From NCBI GenBank assembly GCA_034110565.1, contig JAWUYY010000033.1, positions 15,754 through 79,753 of the forward strand: a stretch of 64,000 nucleotides of DNA. The letters run 5' to 3'. The stretch comes from Bermanella sp034110565. GTDB lineage: Bacteria > Pseudomonadota > Gammaproteobacteria > Pseudomonadales > Oceanobacteraceae. Numbering within the stretch: the first letter of the stretch is position 1; each line of letters opens with the position of its first letter. The translations under genes were made by a program, and so were the position numbers. The notes beneath the pieces are model-generated. The model was given only the letters and a program-made list of their open reading frames with translations. It did not search any database and had not been told where the DNA came from. Positions 51,069 through 59,671 of this stretch are shown here, in pieces.

Positions 51069-51818
51069 ATGACCAACCGGATATTGATTGTGATTGTCAT
51101 GTTGAGTCTTGCTTTAGTGGCTCATGCTAAAGCAGACACACAAGCCAATGTTTTACGTATTGTGGCAGACGGATGGCCACCTATGACGGGAAGTGAACTA
51201 CCGAGTGGTGGTTTTAGTGTGCAGCTAACACAAGAAATATTACACGCTTTAGGTTACAGCACGAGCGTAGAGTTTGTACCTTGGAAACGCATCATGCGTA
51301 CCCGCCAAAGAGGCATCTTTGAAGTCATTCCTGCCATCTGGGAAGATAAAAACCGCGATGCTGATTTTCATCTTAGTCAGCCTTATTTAAGTTATAAGCT
51401 GCTCTTTGTCAGCTTAAATGAGCAACCATTTACGTTTTCTAACATGCCTAGCCTGAAAAATAAGCGCGTGGGGATTGTCTCGTCTTATGCGTATCCTGAG
51501 GCATTCCTAAAATATACAGACGTCGATTGGCAGGCGGCTCTTGATGTTAACCAAAACCTTAAAAAATTATTAGCCAAACGCTTGGACCTAGTGGTGGGTA
51601 CAGAGGAAGTAATACGTTACGAAGCGTATAAATTAGAAGGCGGAAGCAACCTCTACTATGATACGCAGCACCCTCTTGAAACGCGGTTTTTACACATAGC
51701 CGTGAATAGCCAATATGAAGGACATAATGAGCTGATTCGAGACATTGACCGAATGATGTTAGTATTCAAGGGCAATGGCCGTTTTGATGAATTGAAAAAA
51801 CTACACGGTTTGTTGTGA
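51069..51818 (+). CDS. Periplasmic solute-binding protein, family 3 type
   Basis: A 249-residue secreted protein. The start is ATG 51069 (MTNRILIVIVMLSLALVAHA) with AGAGGAT upstream; cleavage after AHA. The mature part (VLRIVADGWPPMTGSELPSG, then the SVQLTQEILHALGYSTSVEF and PWKRIMRTRQRG segments) matches amino-acid-binding family 3 proteins. No permease or ATPase gene is nearby, so it may act in signalling or with a distant transporter. It is followed by a porin gene with 129 bases between and no terminator. Confidence 0.85.
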   Translation: MTNRILIVIVMLSLALVAHAKADTQANVLRIVADGWPPMTGSELPSGGFSVQLTQEILHALGYSTSVEFVPWKRIMRTRQRGIFEVIPAIWEDKNRDADFHLSQPYLSYKLLFVSLNEQPFTFSNMPSLKNKRVGIVSSYAYPEAFLKYTDVDWQAALDVNQNLKKLLAKRLDLVVGTEEVIRYEAYKLEGGSNLYYDTQHPLETRFLHIAVNSQYEGHNELIRDIDRMMLVFKGNGRFDELKKLHGLL

Positions 51819-51947
51819 TTTATTCCCATAGTCGGTGGATAAGTCTGAGAATAGACGTTGGGTAGAATGATGTTACTAAGGCCAGATGCTGGCCTAGGTT
51901 GATTTGTCCAATTTTTACACGACATGAACGTTAAAAAAGGACTCGTT

Positions 51948-52976
51948 ATGAAAAAAATAATTTTGCTGCTATCTGTGTTTATGGCAATGAACGCAGTGGC
52001 TGATAATACATTTTATGGCTCCATAAATGTGGGGCTAGAATACCGTGACATGAAAGACAACAATAGTTTTGATGATCACGTACAACTACAAGATGCTTAC
52101 AGCTCTCTCGGTGTCATGGGTGAGCAAGAGCTTAAACCTGGAATCGTTGGCTTTTATAACTACAAGGTCGCCATTGATGTCGTAAAAGGTAACTTGTATG
52201 AAAATGAGCAGACTACATGGGCTGGCTCTAATCAAGATGAGAACGTCGCCTATGTGGGTGTAAAAGGCGTCTATGGTTCCGCATCGGTCGGTTATCAATG
52301 GAATGCGTATTACAATGCTATTTCCTATACCACTGACCGTTTCAGCAGTGGCTGGACTGGTTTTGATACGTATGCATCGTTTCAGTTAGGTGAATTAATG
52401 GTATACCAAAGCCCTGACTTTAACGGTCTAAGCTTTGCCTTAAACGCACAAAGCGGTGTGGATAATTCAACAGGTGAAAGCGAGAATAGATTCATTGCAG
52501 CGGCTAGCTATAACATAAGTGATGTGACAGCTCATGTGGCTTACGATGATTTAGGTTCAGGTTCAACTGAGCTAATGGGTTTAGCGGTAGAATATAATCT
52601 GTCTAACATGCGTTTTGCTGCTAAGCACGAAATTGCAAAAGACGGTTTAGGTACTGACGATGCAAGCATCTCTTCTGTTTATGCGTCGTTCACTTCGGGT
52701 AGTAACACCTTTAAAGCGCATTATGGCTTTGGTAATTACCCAAGTTATTTACCGGTCGAAGACTCAAATGGTGAAAACGAAGGCAGCGAAATTGGCCTTG
52801 GTATTGATCACGTAATTAATGAAAGCGTTTATGTATTTGCTGAGTATCACATGAGCGATGAATATTGTGCGTACGACGTAACTGAAGGTAATGGTAATGG
52901 TGGTTATGATTCAACTGCTGGTAATGAAATTTACGGTTGCCAAGTTTTAAGCGTAGGCACACATTATTCTTTTTAA
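51948..52976 (+). CDS. General outer-membrane porin
   Basis: A 342-residue porin of the Gram-negative porin family. The start is ATG 51948 (MKKIILLLSVFMAMNAVA) with AAGGACT upstream, signal cleavage after VADA/VA. The mature protein begins DNTFYGSINVGLEYRD, typical of trimeric general porins, and ends with the aromatic C-terminal strand SVGTHYSF. The constriction loop is probably within the central region with many Asp/Glu. It is the second porin in this window. The gene ends at a strong terminator. Confidence 0.9.
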   Translation: MKKIILLLSVFMAMNAVADNTFYGSINVGLEYRDMKDNNSFDDHVQLQDAYSSLGVMGEQELKPGIVGFYNYKVAIDVVKGNLYENEQTTWAGSNQDENVAYVGVKGVYGSASVGYQWNAYYNAISYTTDRFSSGWTGFDTYASFQLGELMVYQSPDFNGLSFALNAQSGVDNSTGESENRFIAAASYNISDVTAHVAYDDLGSGSTELMGLAVEYNLSNMRFAAKHEIAKDGLGTDDASISSVYASFTSGSNTFKAHYGFGNYPSYLPVEDSNGENEGSEIGLGIDHVINESVYVFAEYHMSDEYCAYDVTEGNGNGGYDSTAGNEIYGCQVLSVGTHYSF

Positions 52977-52998
52977 TGTTTAGCTAAATCGCACACAT

Positions 52999-53028
52999 AA
53001 AAAAGCCCAGGTTCATCTGGGCTTTTTT
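52999..53028. terminator. Terminator between porin and hemL
   Basis: A6-GCCCAG, six-base loop, CTGGGC-T6. It is symmetric and serves both convergent transcripts. Confidence 0.88.
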
Positions 53029-53043
53029 ATGCCTGAATAGTAC

Positions 53044-54330
53044 TTACAAAGTAGCGAAGACCTTGTTCGCAGCTTGTAACGTAAATTCAATATCCGCTTC
53101 TGTTACGGCGGCACACATAAAGCCAGCTTCAAATGCAGAAGGGGCAAAGTAAACACCCTCATCAAGCATGCCATGATAAAACTTCTTGAAGCGCTCTTGG
53201 TCACATTTTTGTACTTGAGCAAAGCGGCGAATGTTTTTCTCTTCACTAAAGAAAATACCAAACATGCTGCCCACTTGGTTAGTGGTCAGGCCAATATTAT
53301 GAGCTTGAGCAAGGGCTTCTAAACCTTGGCAAAGCGTTTGTGTTTTCGCGGTCAACATATCATAAAAGCCTGGTTTGCTAATGGCGTTGAGCATTGCAAG
53401 GCCTGCCGCCATGGCAATTGGATTACCTGATAACGTACCAGCCTGATAAACTGGGCCAAGGGGTGCTAGGTATTCCATGATCTCTTTTTTACCACCAAAC
53501 GCACCAACGGGCATACCGCCACCGATTACTTTGCCTAGTGTCGTCATATCAGGAATCACACCATACACTTCTTGTGCGCCGCCTTTGGCTGCGCGGAAGC
53601 CACACATGACCTCATCAAAGATAAGCACAATACCGTGCACATCACATAGTTCACGTAAGCCTTGTAAGAAGCCGTTTTCTGGCGGAATACAGTTCATGTT
53701 GCCTGCGATTGGCTCTACAATGACACAGGCGATTTCATTGCCCATTTGTGAAAAGCATTCACGCACGCTATCTAGATCGTTGTGAGTCAGAGTAATGGTT
53801 AAATCGGCAACCGCTTTAGGTACACCAGGAGAACTTGGCACGCCTAGAGTCAGCAAGCCTGAGCCAGCTTTTACTAATAGAGAGTCAGAATGACCGTGGT
53901 AGCAGCCTTCAAACTTCACCATTTTATCTCGGCCGGTATAACCACGGGCTAATCGAATGGCGCTCATGGTGGCTTCTGTACCGCTGGAAACCATGCGAAC
54001 CATATCCATACTTGGATAAATCTCACAAACCTTGTTGGCCATTTCGATTTCAATCTCGGTGGGAGCACCAAAACTTAAACCATTCAAAAGTTGTTTTTGT
54101 ACGGCCTCGATGACCACAGGTGCGCCGTGTCCTAAAATTAAAGGCCCCCAAGAATTCACATAATCGATATAGCGATTACCATCTTCATCAAATAAATACG
54201 CGCCTTCGCCTTTTTTAAAGAAAATAGGGCTACCACCCACGCCATTGAAAGCACGCACGGGGGAATTTACACCACCAGGAATATGAGCTTGAGCTTGGGC
54301 AAACAAGGATTCAGAACGAGAAATATCCAT
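53044..54330 (-). CDS. hemL: Glutamate-1-semialdehyde 2,1-aminomutase
   Basis: A 428-residue PLP enzyme that converts glutamate-1-semialdehyde to 5-aminolevulinate at the start of heme synthesis. The PLP lysine is Lys267 in TTLGKVIGGGMPVGAFGG, Asp239 in FDEVMCGFR holds the pyridine nitrogen, and SSGTEATMSAIRLARGYTGR near 115-134 binds the phosphate. The length matches E. coli (426). It follows hemJ (22 bases) and clc on the same strand, probably one transcript. Confidence 0.98.
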   Translation of the reverse strand: MDISRSESLFAQAQAHIPGGVNSPVRAFNGVGGSPIFFKKGEGAYLFDEDGNRYIDYVNSWGPLILGHGAPVVIEAVQKQLLNGLSFGAPTEIEIEMANKVCEIYPSMDMVRMVSSGTEATMSAIRLARGYTGRDKMVKFEGCYHGHSDSLLVKAGSGLLTLGVPSSPGVPKAVADLTITLTHNDLDSVRECFSQMGNEIACVIVEPIAGNMNCIPPENGFLQGLRELCDVHGIVLIFDEVMCGFRAAKGGAQEVYGVIPDMTTLGKVIGGGMPVGAFGGKKEIMEYLAPLGPVYQAGTLSGNPIAMAAGLAMLNAISKPGFYDMLTAKTQTLCQGLEALAQAHNIGLTTNQVGSMFGIFFSEEKNIRRFAQVQKCDQERFKKFYHGMLDEGVYFAPSAFEAGFMCAAVTEADIEFTLQAANKVFATL

Positions 54331-54352
54331 AACAAAACCTACTGCTAAAAAA

Positions 54353-54775
54353 TTAAAAAGGGCGAACGACAGCTAAAATAACCACTGCGATTAAAATTAA
54401 TACGGGAGCTTCATTAAAGAAGCGATAGAATTTGTGACTCTTAGTATTTATGTCATCACGAAATTGCTTGAGTAAATACCCACAGTAAAAGTGATAACCA
54501 ATCAGTATTGCCACCAAGGTGAGTTTGGCGTGGATCCAGCCTTGGCTAAAGTAATAGCTAGGATTGATTGTGAGTAACCAAGTGCCCAGTATCACGACGG
54601 CTATCATCGATGGAGTCATGATGCCGCGGTACAGTTTACGTTCCATAATTTTAAAGCGCTCTTTACTGGTTTGATCTTCACTCATGGCGTGATAGACAAA
54701 CAAGCGTGGCAAGTAAAACAGCGCGGCAAACCAACATACCACTGCAATGATGTGAAACGCTTTAAGCCAAAGCAT
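54353..54775 (-). CDS. hemJ: HemJ-type protoporphyrinogen oxidase
   Basis: A 140-residue integral membrane protein with four helices. The conserved His/Arg cluster is in FHIIAVVCWFAALFYLPRLF (7-27) and KLTLVAILIGYHFYCGYLLK later. HemJ oxidises protoporphyrinogen IX to protoporphyrin IX in bacteria lacking HemG and HemY. Placement 22 bases upstream of hemL supports the role. It lies 17 bases after the clc gene on the same strand. Confidence 0.9.
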   Translation of the reverse strand: MLWLKAFHIIAVVCWFAALFYLPRLFVYHAMSEDQTSKERFKIMERKLYRGIMTPSMIAVVILGTWLLTINPSYYFSQGWIHAKLTLVAILIGYHFYCGYLLKQFRDDINTKSHKFYRFFNEAPVLILIAVVILAVVRPF

Positions 54776-54792
54776 AAATATCCTTAAGTAAA

Positions 54793-56562
54793 TTAATGAA
54801 CATAGCGATAATAGTTATGTATTTTATCATGTTCGATGATGCCCATGACAGAGGCGGTATTCACTTCTTTACCATAGTGGATGGTTAAGCATTCAACCTT
54901 TTCATCAATCATAACATCTAGGGCTTCTTGTAAATTGGCACGCATGGATATGCTTTGACAGGTTAAGCGTTGTCCAGGGATCGCCATTAAATTTAAAGTA
55001 GGATCGCCATCTTCACTATCTTCAAGCCATTCGCTGAGCTTGTCTTCGTGCATTAATATGTTTGCAGCATCAGATGCGGCCAGCGCTGCGAGAATACCTT
55101 GCTCACCATGAATGACTAGCCAAGTTGGATTACCGCTTAAGGCCAGTTTTAGTGTGTCTACCGTCGCAAACTTAGGCACCACTTTAATATTTTTCTCAGC
55201 CACGCTTAATACACTGGTCTGTCTAAGCATTAACTCAACTGGGCTAGTGTCAGTGGTAAGGCCGCGCAGTTGTAGCAATCGAGGAAAGAGGGATTTTTGT
55301 TTGAATACTTCGCTAGCGGTTAGATTAGAAATAACCACCACGAGCATGGCTGGTAAAAGAATGTTCGGGTTGTTGGTCAGTTCTAATAGCGTCATTAAGG
55401 CAGTAAGCGGCGCCTGCAAGCAGGCGCTCATCATGGCGGCCATTCCTAACATGGCATAATAGCCGGTAGCACTGGCAATATCAGGGGCTAAGTAATTGCC
55501 CACCTCACCAATAGCGCCGCCAGCGCATGCGCCAATAAATAGCATAGGGCCAATGGCCCCTGCTGGCTGGCCCAAGCCTAGATTGAAGCCTGTGATGCAC
55601 AATTTTGCCAAAGCAAACGTGATGAGCAACATCCAAGGAAGCTGGCCTGTTAGCGCATGGTTTACCGTGTCATAACCAATGCCCATCATCGATGGGATAG
55701 CCAGAGCAAATAATCCATTCAACACGCCAATTATTAAGAAACGCAACCAGATATTCTTTGGTGCTTTTTGTGCGCTTTTTACGCAAATCCAAATAAATAA
55801 GGCGGCCAGTGCGCCCATGACTAACCCTTCTACCAGTAAAAAAGGAAACTCCAATAATGATCGCATTTGTAATGGCGGGACGGTAAAAGCAGGTTCAGAG
55901 CCATACACAAAACGAGTTAATAATGCACCCGCAACCGATGCCAAGATAATGGGGATTAAGCTGACAAAGCTGTAACCCATCACAATGACTTCCATCGCAA
56001 AAATTACCCCGGCAATGGGAGTGTTGAATGACGCACTAATGGCCGCCGCGACGCCTGACGCTAAAAGTAATTGAATATGACGACTGGGCAGTTGAAATTT
56101 GCGCCCCATAATACTGCCGCTGGCAGCGCCTAAGTGGACGGCCGGACCTTCACGGCCAGCGCTTTGCCCGCTGAGTGCACAGATAATACCGGCAAAAAAT
56201 TGAGCGAAAAAATTAGTAAGAGGCATGTGCCCTTGGTGGTGTTTGAGGCGTTCTAACACATGGCTGATGCCCACCATGCGACTTTGAGTGGCGAGGCGTG
56301 AAAATATCACGGCTATTAACATGGCACCTGTTAAAGGAAGAAAAAACCGTATCCAAGGGGCGAGAGCTTCAAAGTTTTCGTGGTCACCATTTTCAAGATA
56401 CGCATCTAGTGGCCCTTCAATAGCAAGGCGAAATAATAGAATTGTGCCGCTGGTTATTAACCCAGCAAGCACCCCAAGCAAGGCTAATTGAGGAAGAGCA
56501 TCGCCTTGAGCGAGTGAAATTCTTAAGCGACGAATAAAAGATGCCATTAATTGCTCTATCAC
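54793..56562 (-). CDS. ClC-family chloride channel/antiporter with CBS domains
   Basis: A 589-residue membrane protein. The ClC fold (about 25-440) has GREGP at 136-140 with the gating Glu138, and a GQPAGAIGPMLFIGA segment supplying the third chloride-binding motif. Glu at the gate makes proton-coupled antiport more likely than a channel. The C-terminal part (about 455-589) holds two CBS-like modules. It is upstream of hemJ-hemL on the same strand; a functional link is not obvious. Its start lies 63 bases before the argC start on the other strand, so their promoters overlap. Confidence 0.95.
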   Translation of the reverse strand: MIEQLMASFIRRLRISLAQGDALPQLALLGVLAGLITSGTILLFRLAIEGPLDAYLENGDHENFEALAPWIRFFLPLTGAMLIAVIFSRLATQSRMVGISHVLERLKHHQGHMPLTNFFAQFFAGIICALSGQSAGREGPAVHLGAASGSIMGRKFQLPSRHIQLLLASGVAAAISASFNTPIAGVIFAMEVIVMGYSFVSLIPIILASVAGALLTRFVYGSEPAFTVPPLQMRSLLEFPFLLVEGLVMGALAALFIWICVKSAQKAPKNIWLRFLIIGVLNGLFALAIPSMMGIGYDTVNHALTGQLPWMLLITFALAKLCITGFNLGLGQPAGAIGPMLFIGACAGGAIGEVGNYLAPDIASATGYYAMLGMAAMMSACLQAPLTALMTLLELTNNPNILLPAMLVVVISNLTASEVFKQKSLFPRLLQLRGLTTDTSPVELMLRQTSVLSVAEKNIKVVPKFATVDTLKLALSGNPTWLVIHGEQGILAALAASDAANILMHEDKLSEWLEDSEDGDPTLNLMAIPGQRLTCQSISMRANLQEALDVMIDEKVECLTIHYGKEVNTASVMGIIEHDKIHNYYRYVH

Positions 56563-56624
56563 TTTTTACGGAAGGCGCTATTATAAGGCCCTTCGAAATT
56601 AATCAAAAAAAAGAAGGTATTATT

Positions 56625-57659
56625 GTGATTAATGTGGGACTTGTGGGCGGAACTGGTTATACGGGCGTTGAGCTGCTTCGAATTCTTGTGCAACATCCAC
56701 AAGTTAACATAAAAGTTGTTACATCTCGTGGAGAAGACGGCACCCCCGTGTCTAACATGTTCCCAAATCTTCGCCCATTCACAAATATCACCTTTAGTGT
56801 ACCGGATGTTAAAACCCTGTGTGAGTGCGATTTAGTCTTTTTTGCGACACCGCATGGCGTTGCCATGGAAATGGCACCAGAATTGGTAAAAGCTGGCGTG
56901 CGCATTGTGGATTTAGGTGCGGATTTTAGAATCAAGGATGTAGTGGAGTGGAGCAAATGGTACGGCTTAGAACACACGTGCCCCGAGATTGTAGAACAGG
57001 CGGTTTATGGTTTGCCTGAAGTGAATCGCGACGCTATCAAAACCGCTCAAGTGATTGCCAATCCTGGTTGTTATCCAACGGCTGCGCAATTAGGTCTATT
57101 GCCATTAATCGAGCAAGGTCTAATCGAAGTGGATAGTATTATCGCCGATTGCAAATCGGGTGTAAGCGGTGCAGGTCGTCAGGCAAAAATTGGCGGATTA
57201 TTGTGCGAAGCGAGTGAAAGTTTCAGCGCATATGGCGTGCCTGGTCACAGGCACTTACCAGAAATCAAACAAGGTTTACAAAACGCCAACAAGAACAATG
57301 CAGTAGGGCTGACATTTGTGCCACACTTAGTCCCTATGATACGTGGAATCCATGCTACCCTGTACGCGAAATTAAAAGATACAAACGTCGATTTACAGCA
57401 AATATTTGAAGATCGTTACGCTAGTGAGCCTTTTGTTGATGTTATGCCAGCAGGTACGCATCCAGCCACACGTAATGTTAAAGGCAGTAACTACAATCAA
57501 ATAGCCGTACACCGTCAACAAGGTGGTGATACAGTGATTGTACTTTCAGTTATCGATAACCTTGTAAAAGGGGCTGCAGGTCAAGCCGTACAAAATATGA
57601 ATATCATGTTTGGCTTTGAAGAGAATGCAGGTATGACTCAACCAGCTATGCTTCCATAA
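56625..57659 (+). CDS. argC: N-acetyl-gamma-glutamyl-phosphate reductase
   Basis: A 344-residue NADPH reductase of arginine synthesis. I choose the GTG start at 56625 (MINVGLVGGTGYTGVELLRI), preceded by AAGAAGG; the frame extends into clc's 5' end but the extra residues are not family-like. The nucleotide motif GLVGGTGYTG (5-14) and Cys149 in NPGCYPTAAQ are present, and the length matches Pseudomonas ArgC. The pathway links with the carAB operon elsewhere in the window. No other arg gene is adjacent. Confidence 0.95.
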   Translation: MINVGLVGGTGYTGVELLRILVQHPQVNIKVVTSRGEDGTPVSNMFPNLRPFTNITFSVPDVKTLCECDLVFFATPHGVAMEMAPELVKAGVRIVDLGADFRIKDVVEWSKWYGLEHTCPEIVEQAVYGLPEVNRDAIKTAQVIANPGCYPTAAQLGLLPLIEQGLIEVDSIIADCKSGVSGAGRQAKIGGLLCEASESFSAYGVPGHRHLPEIKQGLQNANKNNAVGLTFVPHLVPMIRGIHATLYAKLKDTNVDLQQIFEDRYASEPFVDVMPAGTHPATRNVKGSNYNQIAVHRQQGGDTVIVLSVIDNLVKGAAGQAVQNMNIMFGFEENAGMTQPAMLP

Positions 57660-57693
57660 TGATGGTTTTAGAAAATAAAAAGGACTGCAAGTA

Positions 57694-58431
57694 ATGACAG
57701 TGGTAAAAGGCAGCAAGCAAGAACACTTGGTCGTGGTAAGTTATGACCCATGGACAAGGTTTTTTAAACGTTTGCTTTTGCTGGTGATTATCGGAGCACT
57801 TGGCGGTGCCAGTTATCTATTTGGTCGCTTTGAAGCGGCCCAAGTACAGTCACAAGCAATTGCTGAGCGAGACCTGTTAAAAGAAGATCTCAAAATGTCC
57901 CTTGATGAAATGGCGTCTTACAGCCAGCGCGTCATCATGTTGGAAAAGGGGGGCGAAGTAGACCGCCGATCAACGGAAGGTTTACGTCAAAACCTAGTGG
58001 ATTTAAGAGGGCAGATAGCCAGTTTGCAAGAAGAAGTGGCTTTTTATAAGGGCATAATGGCGCCCTCTACGCGCAAACAAGATCTGCGAATTCAAAAAAT
58101 TGATATCACACCAACACTCGAAGAGCGTCGTTTCCGTTATAAAGTGGTTGTGACGCAAGTGGGCACTAATCAGCGCTTCGTGAGTGGTTTGGCGGCAGTG
58201 AACATCATCGGTGTTTTAGATGGCAAGCAAGTGATTTATGGTTTGCGTGACCTATCGAGTGATGTTCAGGATTACGGTATTAAGTATCGATTCCGTTATT
58301 TCCAAGAGATTCAAGGGGACTTGGTATTACCAGAAGGCTTTACGGCCGAGTCTGCAGAAGTGGTATTACAAACTAATGGTTCAAAAGCTAATCGGGTTGA
58401 ACAAACATTCCCGTGGCCAGGAAAGGAGTAA
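57694..58431 (+). CDS. DUF6776-like membrane-anchored protein
   Basis: A 245-residue protein with one inner-membrane helix (about 27-46: LLLLVIIGALGGASYLFG), then a coiled coil from about 55 to 125 (ERDLLKEDLKMSLDEMASYS, QNLVDLRGQIASLQEEVAFY), then a periplasmic beta-rich domain to the end. This plan resembles the DUF6776 family. It ends 2 bases before the bactofilin start, so the genes are cotranscribed. A role in the cell envelope together with bactofilin is inferred from the linkage. Confidence 0.78.
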   Translation: MTVVKGSKQEHLVVVSYDPWTRFFKRLLLLVIIGALGGASYLFGRFEAAQVQSQAIAERDLLKEDLKMSLDEMASYSQRVIMLEKGGEVDRRSTEGLRQNLVDLRGQIASLQEEVAFYKGIMAPSTRKQDLRIQKIDITPTLEERRFRYKVVVTQVGTNQRFVSGLAAVNIIGVLDGKQVIYGLRDLSSDVQDYGIKYRFRYFQEIQGDLVLPEGFTAESAEVVLQTNGSKANRVEQTFPWPGKE

Positions 58432-58433
58432 CA

Positions 58434-58862
58434 ATGTTGAGTAGTAAAAGTAAAAATCCAGGGCATTACGATACACTAATTTCTAATAAGTCAGAGTTCA
58501 TTGGTGATTTACACTTTAGTGGTGGTTTACACATAGATGGCCGTATTAAAGGCAACTTGATTGCAGATGATCAAAGTGGTGCCGTTGTTCGCATCAGTGA
58601 AACAGGTGTGGTTGAAGGCGAAATTCGAGTGCCCAACATTATTATCAATGGCACAGTTGTGGGTAACGTTTACTCTGGCCAGCACATTGAATTAGCAAAA
58701 AAAGCAGTGGTTAATGGTGACGTTCACTACAGCATGATGGAAATGGTCATGGGCGCTCAGGTTAATGGCAGCTTGATTCATCAAGCCACAGATAAAAACG
58801 ACAAAGGCCGTAAGCAAAAAGAACCGAGAGTCGATTTAGCCGGTGAAACTAAAGTTGACTAA
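58434..58862 (+). CDS. Bactofilin (polymer-forming cytoskeletal protein)
   Basis: A 142-residue bactofilin. The start is ATG 58434 (MLSSKSKNPGHYDTLISN) with AGGAG ahead. The core from about 20 to 115 is a right-handed beta-helix with spaced glycines and small hydrophobics (HFSGGLHIDGRIKGNLIA, GTVVGNVYSGQHIELAKKAV), and both tails are polar. Bactofilins self-polymerise on the membrane without nucleotide and organise wall enzymes or polar complexes. It follows the membrane-anchored coiled-coil gene and precedes erpA. Confidence 0.93.
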   Translation: MLSSKSKNPGHYDTLISNKSEFIGDLHFSGGLHIDGRIKGNLIADDQSGAVVRISETGVVEGEIRVPNIIINGTVVGNVYSGQHIELAKKAVVNGDVHYSMMEMVMGAQVNGSLIHQATDKNDKGRKQKEPRVDLAGETKVD

Positions 58863-58914
58863 AACACTCGGTTAATCTCATAATGAGTCAGATATATACC
58901 GAAGGTTTTGTAGT

Positions 58915-59244
58915 ATGAACGTTCTTGCTTTAACCCCATCCGCTGTGCATAAAGTGCAGACACTCATTGAAGATGAAGGTGATGACAGCCTTTGTCTTAG
59001 AGTGTTCGTAACAGGTGGGGGCTGTTCTGGGTTCCAGTACGGCTTTACATTTGACACCGAAGTTTCCGAAGACGACGCTCAAGTTGAGCAAGAAGGCGTT
59101 AAGGTGCTGGTGGATTCCTTGAGCTATCCTTATATAGATGGCGCTAGCCTTGATTATCAAGAAAGTTTAGAGGGGTCTCGCTTTGTGGTCACAAACCCGC
59201 AAGCATCTGCAACCTGTGGTTGTGGTTCATCGTTTACTGTTTAG
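58915..59244 (+). CDS. erpA: Iron-sulfur cluster insertion protein ErpA
   Basis: A 109-residue A-type carrier that passes Fe-S clusters to targets. The three cluster cysteines are in GGGCSGFQYGFTF (near 36) and the C-terminal CGCGSSFTV (positions about 101 and 103). The length and spacing are standard for ErpA. It is downstream of the bactofilin gene (52 bases) and overlaps the next gene. Its presence near hemL and Fur-related elements is coincident, not shown to be functional. Confidence 0.96.
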   Translation: MNVLALTPSAVHKVQTLIEDEGDDSLCLRVFVTGGGCSGFQYGFTFDTEVSEDDAQVEQEGVKVLVDSLSYPYIDGASLDYQESLEGSRFVVTNPQASATCGCGSSFTV

Positions 59245-59653
59245 CGCCTTTGCGCTGCTAATCTCTTTAGGTTTCAGTTCACTTTCATGGACTGAGCCTA
59301 ATTCACATATCGCCTTGCTACATGCTCATACCCCAGAAGAACTGTTCGATATACTTGATCAGGCTGAGGACTGGGCGAACGCTCGCAGCGAATATCCTGA
59401 CAATCCCATTGCTATTGTGCTGCACGGCCAAGAAGCGAATGCATTTGTTAAAAGCAATTATCAAATGCACCAGGCGCTTGTGGATAAAGCCGCCAAGTTA
59501 GATGCATTCAATGTGGTTGATATTAAGATTTGTGAGACTTGGATGGGCATGAATCAAGTTCGCCGGGATCAACTGCCTGCATTTGTCGATACCGTGCCAT
59601 TTGGCCCAGGTGAAGAAAAGCGTTTGCTTAGAGCAGGTTATCAGAAGTTTTAA
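59216..59653 (+). CDS. Exported DsrE-like protein
   Basis: A protein of about 145 residues starting at GTG 59216 (or GTG 59222), overlapping the 3' end of erpA by about 25 bases in another frame. The N-terminus is a signal peptide or anchor (VHRLLFSAFALLISLGFSSL). The mature domain (SHIALLHAHTPEELFDILDQ, then AIVLHGQEANAF, then VVDIKICETWMGMNQV) has the DsrE/DsrF-like alpha/beta pattern with a single Cys (KICETW), where DsrE proteins carry their persulfide. A start inside erpA suggests translational coupling. The substrate is unknown; a role in sulfur or Fe-S chemistry is a guess from the neighbour. Confidence 0.7.
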   Translation: MVVVHRLLFSAFALLISLGFSSLSWTEPNSHIALLHAHTPEELFDILDQAEDWANARSEYPDNPIAIVLHGQEANAFVKSNYQMHQALVDKAAKLDAFNVVDIKICETWMGMNQVRRDQLPAFVDTVPFGPGEEKRLLRAGYQKF

Positions 59654-59671
59654 TGATCAGCTTAGTTGGGG

